Source: Xiphias gladius (taxonomy: Eukaryota > Chordata > Actinopteri > Istiophoriformes > Xiphiidae). From it: 64,000 nt of DNA. The translations under genes were made by a program, and so were the position numbers. The notes under the pieces were generated by a model. The model saw nothing but the letters and a program-made list of their open reading frames with translations. It made no database searches and was not told the origin of the DNA. Numbering within the stretch: position 1 is the first letter of the stretch; each line of letters starts with the position of its first letter. Location: NCBI RefSeq assembly GCF_016859285.1, contig NC_053406.1, positions 14,388,501-14,452,500 of the forward strand, in the 5' to 3' direction. Positions 22,701-35,500 of the stretch are shown in pieces.

Positions 22701-23129
22701 AGTTTTTTGTTTCTGTATTGCGTATTCCTAGATTAATGTGTTTCATCACAGTTTCATACTGCAAATCTGGGGTCAGGTGCCATTCCAGTACAACTGTACA
22801 TAATGCACAGACAGCAGCGGCCTATTAGCTCATTTTAGCCCTGGAGCCTGGACCAGCAGGGCAATTTGGCCACGGTCAAACATCCATATTTTGGTCAACC
22901 AGGAGTGAAAAGCCTGTGTGACCGACAGGAGCTGATGACATCTGGGTCAACCTGTAAACGGTCGGTCCACTCAGTGAAATCCCTATTTGTAGTGTTGATA
23001 ACAGTAACTGTGTTGTGGTTCTTTGTCTTTCCAAACACGCGTCTTTTAATCTTCAGCTCAAGGTCTGTAAAATCCGGAGGAGTTTGTACAAAAAAAAGAA
23101 ATAAAAAAAAAACAAAAAACAAATCCTAT

Positions 23130-23420
23130 TTGTCACATGTGGCTTTCCGTAGCGCCACGCTGGGTGGGTGGGGAAGTGCAACGCAAAGGCAAAGAGGTCA
23201 AGGGGAGGGGAGGAGAAAACCACGTGTGATCCCCACCATGTACAGCACTGTCCTTCCTCCGTAGACTTGTTTTTGTAAGCTTGTACCCTTCGCATGTAGC
23301 CAGCTAGCCTGCGTTAGCCGGAGAAGCAGATTGGGCTTTTTCTTTTTGTATTTCTTTTACAGACTCACATATTCAAGCAAAGCTGCTGGGGGATTTCTGT
23401 CGCCACACTGACACCCGACC
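23130..23420 (+). promoter_or_regulatory. cluh: upstream promoter region and 5' leader of cluh
   Basis: CpG and GC content rise here, after AT-rich sequence. A CACGTG E-box lies at 23221-23226, and GCTAGC/TTAGC words typical of teleost promoters lie around 23297-23322. A pyrimidine tract ending in AG at 23361-23362 looks like a splice acceptor, so the leader may come from a still earlier exon. The start ATG follows at 23421. Confidence 0.5.
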
Positions 23421-23547
23421 ATGGTGAGCAAGACAGATGACATCCCGGCGTCAGTGCCTAACTGTAATCCGGTTGATCTTGCGGATGAAGCAGGGGATGG
23501 AGCCCAGGAACCCAGCAAGGCACGTCTGAAGGATTCCTGCGGTTGTG
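23421..23547 (+). CDS. cluh: cluh coding exon 1
   Basis: It encodes residues 1-42 ([20 protein letters not shown] onward) plus one base. The donor is TGTG|GTGAGA. Phase 1 matches exon 2. The ATG context CGACCATGG is a strong Kozak site. Confidence 0.85.
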
Positions 23548-26500
23548 GTGAGACTCTGCAGCTACAGACTGCTTGATATCTGCTGCCATACATACACTAA
23601 TTACACCTATCTTAATACATTAACAGAATAATAATAATACATTAACAGTACATCTTCATATAACCAACATCCCTGTGCATTAACTATTTTAAACGTGGTT
23701 TATTGGATATTTTCACCTTTAGCATTCACTAAAGCTGGTGACATTCACGTCTATGCTTTGTTATGTGACTTAAAAGTCCTCCGACTCTAGGTGGTGGTCT
23801 TTGGGGTTGACCCCTCTCCTCCTCCTCCTTCCCCAACCATCCCCTTGGTTGCCTCTCCTGTTTAGAGGGGTCCACCTTGCACCTAGCATCATCTGCTAAT
23901 CAGCATGATAAATGGGTATGTCTTGACTCATCTGTGCTAATTAGCAAGGCAACTCTCTCCAAAGGATCAAATCCGTGTCTACATCCGTGGGTCACAGCTG
24001 TTGGTCAAACCTGACACTGACACCGCGAGCAAACAAGGCTAACCCAAACAAGTGAGCCGGCATGCTAGCATTAGCATCCTCATTCAGTATGCAGCTAGTT
24101 AGCTCACTGGCTAGTCGGCTAACTAGCAAGCAACCGCTCCTGTGACTGTCGGCGTGTCGTTTCATGCCCCAAACCCGAGCACGGGCAGTGAGGCCTGGTG
24201 TTTTTTCGGGTGTAGCATGAGCCGACTGTGTGACCCATGATTCGTCGAGTTAACACAGTGCAGCAGCTTGTGTTATACAAACTCGTACCAACGGACATTT
24301 CTGGCAACAACATGTGAGAGCCATGAACTGAAGGTCACCTTCAGTGGAGCTGCTCACTGTCCGCGTGAACACAGGGGAGGGGGTTCATGCACACGGTCTC
24401 TTTTTAGCTATAGTGTATATGTGCATAATGCTATGGGAGGGATGTGTTGCCACCTTGTTTTGTTGTTAAAAGTGCACTTTAAGAGATGTCAGGTGGATGA
24501 AGCGCCCGGCGGCCAGTAATAAACCTCTAACCGCCCCCCCCCCACCGGGGAAGCTCAAATCGAGTGTTCCTCCTCGACCGGGAAGCGGAAGCTGGTTGTC
24601 GCAGAAAAAGTCATGATGGTGCACGCACGGTGAGAGGGAAGGTTACGCTCATGATACACTAACGGCCGTGTAAGCTGGTGAGTATCCTGCCGGATAAAAG
24701 TTGTTGTGAAGTAGTAGCAGCAGCAGATCGGGTGTCGGCAGAGGAAGATTAAACCGAGATGAGGAGTGTCAGCCGGTGGAGTTGATGTTACACAACTTGT
24801 AGAGCAACAAAAGTCACTGCAGCCTGTCTCTGTGTGTCACATGTGGGACCTTGAATTGTCTCTGCCTGCCTCATTTTGTAGGAAAACACTAACGAGAGCG
24901 TCTTACTGCTGGCAGTGTCTGATTGCGGGTTAATTCCTGTGTTTCTTGGGCTGGAGGGTTACTTTTGTATGTGCTGTCCAGTCTACGAGTCCCTCCACAA
25001 ACCCACACCATTTTAGTACAGAAATAAATATTCCATTGATCGATTAGTCGACAGGCAAAACAACAATTAGCAGCAATTATGATATGTGTTTAATAGTTTT
25101 GGTCATTTTTGATGCACAAACGCCTTATGGTCTCTGGCACCATCTTCTCGGTTGTGAAGATTTGCTGCTTACTCTTTGTTTTATGTGATAATAAACCTAA
25201 TATGTTAAGTTTTGAAGTGTCGGTCAGACAAAACAAGCAACCTGATGGTATTACCTTGCACTTTAGGAACTGTCATGGGCATTAGATGGACATTTTATGG
25301 CCCAAACGATAATGAATGAATCATGAATTGATCATCAAAAATATCATTAGCTGCAGCTAAAGCTGCAACGATTAGCCGATGAATCGATTAGTCGATTGGA
25401 AAAATATTAATCGGCATCAATTTTTCAAGTAAAAATGTCCAAACTACTGATATACACAAAAATATCATTTATAATATTTGTGTGTGTGTATTTATGTATA
25501 TATACATACATACACTGATCAGAAAAAGCAAGACATTGAGTCATATTGTGCTCTAGGAAAATGTGTTGGGAATTCTTCAGTTTTCTGATATTTTTATTTA
25601 CCAAAAGATTACATAATCTATGGATTATTTCTTCTATTAATCGTTTGGTCCATAAAATGTCAAAAAATAATGGATATCATATTTGACAAAGAAAAATGGC
25701 AAATCTTCACAATTGAGTGACTCGAACAACAAAATATTTGAAATTTTTGCAAGTAAAAGGACTTGAATTATTAATCAATTTTCTAAATAGTTGCAGATTA
25801 ATTTTATATTGAGCGATTAATCGACTACTCGTTGCAGCTCCAAAAAAATAATCATTAGCTGCAGCCGTAGTCGTGACCTGCCATAAAAAAAAAAAGTCTT
25901 TCACATATGAGAGACAGTGACAGGACTGAGAGCCTAAAAACGTCTGATGCCAAGGCTAACACTGACTTTTGGTCAGTGAGTTGTAACAGGACGTATGAGC
26001 GTGAATGGCAGTGCAGACAGATCGAGTTGAGGGTCACTGTTACTGGAGTGAAGGGGTTTAGTGCTTTCATAGGGTGAAGAGTGTACCGTGGTTAATCCCA
26101 GACACCCAACGTCTACACAATTTTACTGTGTACATCACCAATACTAGTGGTTCCCAACCTCTTAATATGAGGAAACACCTGCTATTGAACTTTCATTGCA
26201 CATTGTTGAGTTGTAAGCAGCTAATATCGAGTATTTTTGAGGCGATGCAATTGTGCAGTACTTCATAAGAAAACAGCAAAGGTTGGAGAAATGTGTAAAA
26301 CAAACGTAATTTTTGGTCTTAAACTAACTGTTATTTTCATTATTTATTAATCTGCTCATTATTTTCTCAATTAATCGATGGATTGTTCATTGTTTTCTCT
26401 GTAAGATGTCACTAAAGAGTGAAAAAGCCTGTTATAGTCAGCCCAAGGTGATTTCTTCAAATGTCCAGCTTTGTCTGACCAACAGTCCAAAATCCAAAGA

Positions 26501-29500
26501 TATTCAGGTTATCATATCTGACTAAGATAAACAAGCAAAGCCACACTTTTTAGAACCAGCAAATGTTGAGTATTTTTGGATTTTAAAAAAATGACTAAAA
26601 CAATTATTCCATCATCAAAATAGTTGCAGATTAATTTAGATAAAAATTTTTTTTTTTTTTTTTTTTTTTTTTGTAGAAGTAGCTGTTTTTCTTATAAGCT
26701 GTTCCAGTAATCATCTTTTAACCCTTGAAATCCATCTTGCAACCCCTTTGTCGGGGTCCTGACCCCCATGTTAAATAAACATCTGGATTTTTGGCTTCCC
26801 CGTGGATTTGTATAGTGTAAATCTGCAACTAATGATCATTCTCATTATCAATAAACATTCTGGATGTTATTGTTAAATATATTAGTCTTAAAAAATATCA
26901 AAAAAAATATTTAAAAATGACCATCAGAAGTTCCCAGAGCATGAGATAACATCTTTAAATTGCTCATTTTATTTGATCACCAGTTGAAAACTCAAAGATA
27001 TTTAATTGACAGTGATATAAAACGAAGAAAGGCAGCAAAACCAAAGAAGCTGAAACCAGAGAATGTTTGTCACCACATAATTGTATGATAAAACTATCTT
27101 CAGATGGATTTGCATGTTCTCATTACATTTTATTCTGCAGTTGAGGAATGTAAACACCCTTCATTACCGGTAACTATTTAGTAATTGATATATCAAGTCA
27201 GACAGGCTTTCTATTCAGTCTTGGCTGTAAAATCAGATTGCAGATGCATGACTCAGGGTCTGTCTGTACACCAGGAGGTTGCCACCTTGTGGTGCAGCAA
27301 ACATGATTACAGAGACCTTGTGTTTTTTTGTTGTTTGTTTGTTGTTTTCAGGGTTGTCTGGCTGGCAGGTTAATGTTGCCATGGCAGCAGTCAGGGTCCC
27401 TGTGTCAAGGGCTGCAGAGTGGAGAGATAGCTGGCTGCTGGGTTTATTATTTTGTTGTCGGCAAGAGAAGTGGGCTTCAGTAACGACCTAAAGAAAAGCT
27501 TATTTCTAAGTATCCCGTTGTCTGAAAGATCATGATGATCTTAATGATTTCGGTTGAAAGGGCTTCTCAGAAGTGTTGTTTTGTCTGTTGCTGGTTACTG
27601 TTGTTATTGCCTGAGGTTTCAGATGTGACTGGTTTGTTTCCATTGGAACCCTGCTGCAAATTACTGATGGAGAGTTAGTCTAGCTCTGGTACAACTTTTA
27701 ACTAAGGATTTAAGAATTTAAAGTTGAATGGATAATCTTTGAGGCCAGAAGAGAGAGCACAAGTCCTTCTGTTGAGTGAGGTAAAATTATATTTCAATAT
27801 CATGGCATGACGCAGAAAAATATCTTTAACACAGAATCTGATTTTTATATAGAAAAATGAATATATATATTGTGATACACTGAATACTTTTATTAAGTGT
27901 CATATACTGTGGACATCACCCGCTTTACAGACACAGGCGAGAGTAAAATTCCCGGAGCCTGGGTGGATTCAGGGTTTAACTGATGGATGAAATAGTTAAA
28001 ATATCTCGGTGGGAAGATGAATTAAATAACCTGAAGCAGCTGTGACAGACTTGATACTCCGACAAATCCAGCATTGCCATAAAACAATCCAGTCAAGAAT
28101 TGACAACAGTGCACACAATAGCCTACTGTAACCAGAGATATTGCAGGGATAGCTGCCCCATTAGAAACCATACCTAAAATCTCTGACAAATCTTCCCATG
28201 ATACATATCATCATGTCACTCAACCCTGCGTGCCAGTGTTGAATTTATGTATGTATGCGTTTCTTCCTAAATATATACTTCATAATTTACATTTTAATAA
28301 AAAAACAAAAAACAGTTTGCTCTAAGGAAGTCAGAGTATCTGTAATGGATTACCACTAAATGGCCCTTAATGAAAACCCTGACCAGAGACATCAGATTTC
28401 TGGCTATCCTGCCTCTCCCATCAGATTAAAATGCTGTCTCATCCTGACTAACACCGTATTACGTCTCACCACCGTAGCGCACTTGAACAGGAAATGATAA
28501 AAAAAAAGCTTGACACATCTAAATTTATGCTTCTTTCCCTCTAAAACAATAGCAGATTGTACTGCACAGTATTGGTACCGTTGACTCTTGAACGGTAGCT
28601 TCACCATTCCCTTCTCTCCTTCAACACACAGGCTGCTTGACTCGTCTCATCAATCAGTGCTTCCAGCACTTTCTAGTCACGCCTGTCCGATGTTGTGAAA
28701 GCTACGAGCTACAAACTAAAACTACCCCTTTCCCTCATCTAACAGCCCTTTCACTCTTTGTCCCTTACAACTGCAGCATAATTTGATGGAATAAAAGACA
28801 GGCACTGAAACTCCCGACAGTGCCTGTTCTGAAGAAGAATTGCTTAAGTGAGGCATTTATATAGGGGCTGTTATTTTCACGTTCTGTTAAACTGCTTTTT
28901 ATCTTTTGATCGATCGATTTAATCATTTGGTCTATTAATTGTCGGGCAAATCTTCACATTTGAGAAAGCTGGATGCAGTGAATGTTTGGCATTGAACTAA
29001 CAGTGATTGACTAGCACCACTAAATGTGGAATTGACGGGGTCGCTGTCACTGTCCTATCTGTCTGAGTTTCTCTAGAACAGTTGTTCTCAAACTGGGGGG
29101 CTAGAGGATGACGGGGGGGGGGTGAATGTGGCTTTTGTGGGGACAATAAACAAACCAGAGTACCTTAATTCTAGCAAGGGTACCTTTGGCTTGTTTTACC
29201 AATAGTTTCCCCAATGTAGTTAAAGACGCTGGAGCTAACAGTTCATTTCATTTTCGATTAATCAGAGGATTATTTTCATGACAGAAGAAGTTTGAGAACC
29301 ACTGGTAGACAATCGAAGGAGACCTTCCTGTCTAGTCCGCATGTCCGGCTCAACTCCTGAAACAAAGTTTCAACCTCTCAGACAAACTTTCAACTGTCCG
29401 ATCTAAGCAGTTGAAGCAACCATCTGATAACGTTTCTGCCCTGACACTGAAAACACAGACAGCTACACTGAAACACTTGACACCAAACCCTCGTTCTCTT

Positions 29501-32500
29501 CTGGTCTGTAACATTATTAACTTGTGTGTCTGCTTTGGAGCCATTGTGTGTGTTATTCAGAGCGTGGCCTGGTGCTCCTCTCTCCTGTGCCCCCCCCAAA
29601 AAAAAAAAAACCCAACCCTACCCACCATTTTAGAGCATTCATTCCCACTCCGGGTCGTAGTCCAGTTATGAGGCCCCACCCCTCCCTGTTGGCCCTTCTC
29701 TTCAGTAACCCTGACGCTGTGTTGACCTTGACAAGTGAGCAAGGACACACTGGCTGGCAGCAGTGGTGTCCCTGTGAGAGAAAACAGTTGTCTGACATCA
29801 ACATACTTGGCCCTGCTCCTCTGAATTAATGTACCTGAGAGCCCCATTTTTATTCATGTCATTCTTTTTCTCATCTTACCTCTCGAAAAAGTGGGAAATT
29901 CAACCCGTGCATAGTGTTTATAATGAAATGAGGCGTGTAATAGCGGGCCCTTCCGTCGTTATTGCTTGTAGTTGTTATAAAGATTAATAACTGTAAATTT
30001 GAGGAGGATGAATGTCCGTTAAAGAAGTAGCTACCAAGTGGTTTACTAGCTGAGTTGCTTTATTGCATCAGTCACAATTAGCCATGCAAGTGACCAGTAA
30101 TTCCCTCTTGTGAATGCTGAAATCTTTTGTATTCAGCCCTGCAAAGCTCCCGGGCTAAACTCCCTCCAGTGTTGCAACAGTGTTCGTTTTAGCAGGTTGG
30201 TGTTTGGAAAAAAGGTCCTTTCTTTCAAAATCAGTTACCTATTGTCAAATTTACTTTTTATTTATTTATTTTATTTATTTATTTTTTTGGAGGAGTTTGC
30301 ACGCGGACAGAAAATTCTTCTACCTCTGCTGATTGATTGACTCTATCACCCTTTTTCTGTAGTTTGTGTTGAATTCAGTTGTATTAGAATTAATTGCAGT
30401 AACACCGCAGCACTAGCATACTGTAGCTTAGCTTTGTCGGCTATGTTCACCCATAATAAATATTTCATTGGGTTATTGGAAAGGTAATGCAGCCTCTGGA
30501 TCTCTGTGCTTTGTTTGGGACCTGGCTGCCTGGCAGCGTCTCTGTAGAGAAGTCTGTTATCAGGATGACTTGCTTTGCATGGCTGAGTGTCTGAAGGTGC
30601 CGTTCACTGTTGCTCAGATTATTGACTCATGGCAGCAGTACAGTTGATGGTTGTAAAAAAGGTGAGATGAACAGAGCTGTTGCTTCACCTACCTTAACTG
30701 TAATAAAGGATTTTAGGTGTAGATGCTCTGCTTTGTATTATATTCTCAGACTTAAACGAATAGTCTGAGTAGTATTTTTGAACGAATGGCCCATAAAACT
30801 TATGACCCCTGCCTTTCTTCCATTGCAGAGCACAGCGCAGATACAGCCATGGTGAATGGGGACGGGGCTCATGAGCACACGGAGGAGGCAGAGTTGAAGC
30901 AGGATGGGAACGGCGAGGCGGACGGAGGAGAGGAGTCTAACGAACAGGAAGTGATAGTGATCCAGGACACAGGCTTCACCGTTAAGATCCAGGCCCCTGG
31001 AACAGAGCCGTTTGACCTGCAGGTAAGGTTTAAGCTCAATACGAGCAGCAGATTCGTAAATCCTTCCTTATAAAATCATAAAATACTGTGCCTTTTTTTT
31101 GTCCTTCCTGGATCATATAAAACTGAATTGGTGCTGGTTCAGGGCTGTTTTGGGTCTGAACAACAGGTTACTCTGTAGTGTGAGCATAAAAAAAAATACT
31201 GTACTGTATGTAAACCAGTTTTTCCCTCAGCCTAGAAAATAAAGACAATCCAGCTGAACCAAAGCATCCGATATGTCTCATGCTGCAAATATCTCTGAAG
31301 CTCTGCTCATCTACATTGTTTCATCTCCCCTATTCCCTCCCCTCCTTCAGGTGTCTCCCCAGGAAATGGTACAGGAAATCCATCAGGTGTTGATGGACCG
31401 CGAGGACACCTGCCACCGCACCTGCTTCTCTCTGCAGCTGGATGGAAACGTGCTGGACAACTTTGCCGAGCTCAAGTCCATCGAGGGCCTCCAGGAGGGC
31501 TCTCTGCTGAAAGTGGTGGAAGGTCAGACACCGAGTCCTTTCAGCAATTTGTCGCGTTGTTTTGGTGCAAATAGAGAAATTAAAGAAACGTGTTGGAACT
31601 TACTTCTTCGTTAGCTCCGAAAAGTCAGGCTGTTACCATTACGCTTCCCTTGTTTTAGCCCGGTATGTAAAGCACGCAACTTGTATAAGAGAGACAATGT
31701 ACCAAAACAGTTCAGTACCTCCTGTATTTTCAGCTCCTGTTTTTTGTTTTTTGGAGGCTTTATCAATCTGTGTTGTTGTACTAACTGTCAAATATGTAGC
31801 TGCAGAGTTTAACCATCTGTGTTTTGAAGCTACAGTGGAGATGGCAAAGAATTTAGCCTGTTCTTTCACCTTGTTGTCTTGCAATGAAAATGTCATTGAC
31901 TAAACACGGCGGTGTGGGGGGAAAAAAAAAAAAAAAAAAAAATCCTAATGACAGCGATAAAGTCAGACGACATTGGCAGGTGCAGCCTGACAAACCTGAT
32001 AAACATTACTCAACATCAGCCACAGCAAGTGGCGTGTTTGTAATGTGTCATCATCATGCAGATGGATGTAGTAAGGATATATTAAATTACAAAACATTAT
32101 GGACTTTAGCCTCAGTGACATAGCCTCCAGCTACAGCCTGGCACAATATCTCGCTTGATGAGGTCTTACTGTTAACGTAGCTGCTGGCAAAGACTAAACT
32201 GAATTGAGTCATATTTTCATTACAAATGTTCATTAGCTCGATCTGTTGCTTGTCAAACCACTCAGTGCCTACTATTTATAAGCTTTGGGTTTCGTTTGTA
32301 TCTCTTTGCTGCAGAGCCCTACACCGTGCGTGAGGCTCGCATCCATGTGCGTCACATCAGAGACCTGCTGAAAAGTCTGGACCCATCAGATGCCTACAAT
32401 GGAGTGGACTGCAACTCCCTCTCCTTCCTCAGCATCTTCACCGATGGAGACCTCGGAGGTATGACACCATAGCCCTTTTCAGACATGAAGTATTTTTGGC

Positions 32501-35500
32501 TTCATCAGTCTTTTGAAGTGGTGGCTTTTTGTCATTCAGACTTGGGTGTCTCTTTCGTTAATGATCCTTACAGCTTGATTCAGACACGACAGCCCAAACG
32601 GGCTTACGTACGTTCACAGTAGCCTCCTGTGTTGCTGAGTATAACGCAGAAGGGGTAGATGGACAGCGGGCGTCCTGCACAGACATGTTCAGCCATCTGC
32701 ACTTCCATGAACAGAAAAAAAAAAAAACTCTCACCTTGCTCCTTCTTATGCGGTTTCAGATAGTGGTAAGCGAAAGAAAAAGGGCAACGAGCTGGAGCAG
32801 ATTGACTGCACCCCCCCAGAGCACATCTTGCCCGGCAGCAAAGAGCGTCCCCTGGTGCCCCTCCAGCCACAGAACAAGGACTGGAAGGTGAGGAGCAGCC
32901 CAGGTTTGGCTCGACATGTAGGCGTAATATTGGGGGGGGGGCAAAAAACATTTTGTCATTGAAACTTGAGGGCTTTTTTGAAAAATAGTCATGCAAAAAA
33001 ATACGAAGACGAAAACCGAGTGCAAATTTGTCAGTAATCCTATAAAAGATGGTAATTTAAAATGTAATGGCTTAAACTTTTTCCTCGGGCTGATGGTTTT
33101 TAACATCCTCAACAGCCTATGCAGTGCCTGAAGGTCCTGACCATGAGTGGCTGGAACCCCCCCCCTGGAAACAGGAAGATGCACGGAGACCTCATGTACC
33201 TGTACATCGTGACTGTGGAGGAACGCCATGTCAGCGTCACTGCCTCTACACGCGGCTTCTACCTCAACCAGTCAGTCGACATTTCAGCCTCGTACCTTCT
33301 CACAGCTCCATGGTTTCACTGCAGAGGACACTCTACCTTCAGTGCCCGTTAATACACAATGCATTTGGCAGTTGCTATCACGCAGAGCAGCTTCTTCAGT
33401 ATTCACAGCCTAAGACACCATCAGCTCAAGTAAAGGCAGTGGGCAGCAGTCAGACCACGATTAGCCGATCATAGGTGCAAGAGGTGCTACTGTGAGTAAA
33501 GTTATGCTGGAGACATTCGCTTCCCAATTTCTCTGGTAGTTCTTTCCATTTAAATAGAACAGGTCTAGAGTACATTTTAAATGGGGGATAGTGTGTTAGG
33601 TGCTGATAAGAGATACAAGCACAGTGGTTTATTAGCAGTTTCAGGGTCATAATTTTAGATTCCAACAAAAGCTTAGCAGTCAAATGAATGAGATTACACT
33701 GGAAAGTAGAATTGGGAAGAATATTGTTGTGCTCAGAGCAGGATTTTCTTTCTGTTTCTAACAACTTGATCACAGCCATTATATTTATTTTCAAGTGAAA
33801 AGAAGTAAATGTGTTTTTTTTTTTTTGTTTTTTTTTTTTTTGTTTGTTTGTTTGTTTTTTGTGGATTATAGTAGCATATGCAAAAGTTTGGTCACCCTGC
33901 TAAGCCCCCCCCCTTTGTAAACACTTTTTGTAGCTATCCAACATTTGCATTCAACTTTAAGTTCCTGTCATGTTTTAATTTTTTGCAGTTTCTACATGGG
34001 CATCTGTGAGAGAGAACTGCTACCTCCCTACAGGAAAACTACCCCCTAACCCTGGCTTATTTAGTTCTTGATCTTTTCTCCCCAGTAAGGAGACTTCAGG
34101 TTGTATTAATGTGAGCTATGATGGTAAAATGTGTGTGTGTGTGTGTATATTCCAGATCTACTACATACACTTTCAACCCCAAACCAGCCAATCCCAGTTT
34201 CCTGAGCCATTCACTGGTGGAGCTGCTGAGCCAGATCAGCCCTGCCTTCAAGAAGAACTTCACTGCCCTGCAAAAGAAAAGGTGAAGAAACCTCTGTGCC
34301 TTTAGTTTCACTAAATCTGTTCTCCTGCCAGCGGTCAACTTCCTTTCATACCGAACAACTTTAGTTTGTTTGAGCAATTCAGAGCAAGAAAGTCAATGAT
34401 CATCATCTGTGGTTGGATGAAGCGTATCTTTCCTACGCCAGAGGTTCACAGTCTCTCTTCTCTACTCAGTTTGTACTTAACAAAAGCTTCTCTTCTTTAC
34501 TGTTTCTCTTTGAAATGTTTCTTTTCTGTAATCATTCATTCATTTCATTCATTTATTCATTAACTTAATTTAACCATGTGAGAACACATTGTCTTTTCCA
34601 GTAAAGATCTGTCCAGGAGGCAGCAGGTCAAAGTCTTAAAGCACAATTAGAAAACAAACTAAAAAAAGACAAAGTAATTTCAAGAGTACGGTCTGGACTC
34701 TGTGATCCTTGTCATTTAGTGGTTGTAATTTTGGTGAGGACAACAAGAGCAAATTTCAGATAAACTTCCTGAAATGCATGGGGAAAAGACCACGCAACTG
34801 ATCACTCGTTGTTACTTTTGTGCTGTGTGCTCGCTGCAGGGTCCAGAGACACCCCTTTGAGAGGATAGCCACGCCCTTCCAGGTGTACAGCTGGACAGCT
34901 CCACAGGTAGACCATGCTATGGACTGTGTTCGAGCTGAGGACGCCTACACCTCCCGCCTGGGTTATGAGGAGCACATACCTGGACAGGTGGGGACAGCTG
35001 AACACAGCAGCAAACCAGGCAGATAAATAGTGTGTTTTTTTTTTTTTTTCTTTTTCTCAGTGTTAATAAGTTGTATATGCTTGACATGTCTCCAGACCAG
35101 AGATTGGAACGAGGAGCTGCAGACCACCAGAGAGCTGCCCCGGAAGAACCTGCCTGAGCGGCTGCTGAGGGAGCGGGCCATATTCAAGGTACTGTTGAGC
35201 CAATAAATTAATGTATTTGGTAAATAATTCTGGGTCTTATCATCCCTACTGGTCTTCATACTTCGGTTGGTAAGACTGTGAAATGGGTTTTAAATTTTAA
35301 TTTATGTGGTATTAAAAGGGTCTTTAAAAAGTCATAATTGTAACTTGGTGAGCCCTGCAGAAACCCTGTTTGAGCAACTTTGCAGATGGTGTAAGATCAG
35401 CCCTCTGGCGCTGAATCTGTCTTTACAGTATAAGCCGTGGAGACCAGATGAAGCTGATTCACACAAAATGTGTAGCTTTTCTTCTTCTTCTCAATCACGG

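Larger units (their letters stand above)
17371..23130 (+). other. ccdc92b 3' UTR and intergenic DNA before cluh
   Basis: No gene was recognised. The first part is ccdc92b 3' UTR of unknown length; AATAAA occurs at 20060 and 21416 and ATTAAA near 18604, none compelling. Contents are a long CA microsatellite, a short one, adjacent palindromes near 19.7 kb, and AT-rich unique-looking sequence. The 108-residue open frame at 20965-21291 has no family resemblance. Confidence 0.6.
23548..30828 (+). other. cluh: cluh intron 1 (7.3 kb)
   Basis: It contains a second CpG-rich segment with possible alternative first exon (24060-24677), a cluster of AT-rich dispersed elements (25.0-27.07 kb), a hAT-like MITE at 29079-29304, and a poly-T run near 26650. 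No additional coding exon was recognised. Confidence 0.75.

Noticed and set aside
22866..23264. 132-residue + frame just upstream of cluh
   Set aside because: It runs through an A-rich stretch and into the promoter, and is not in frame with or spliced to the cluh start.
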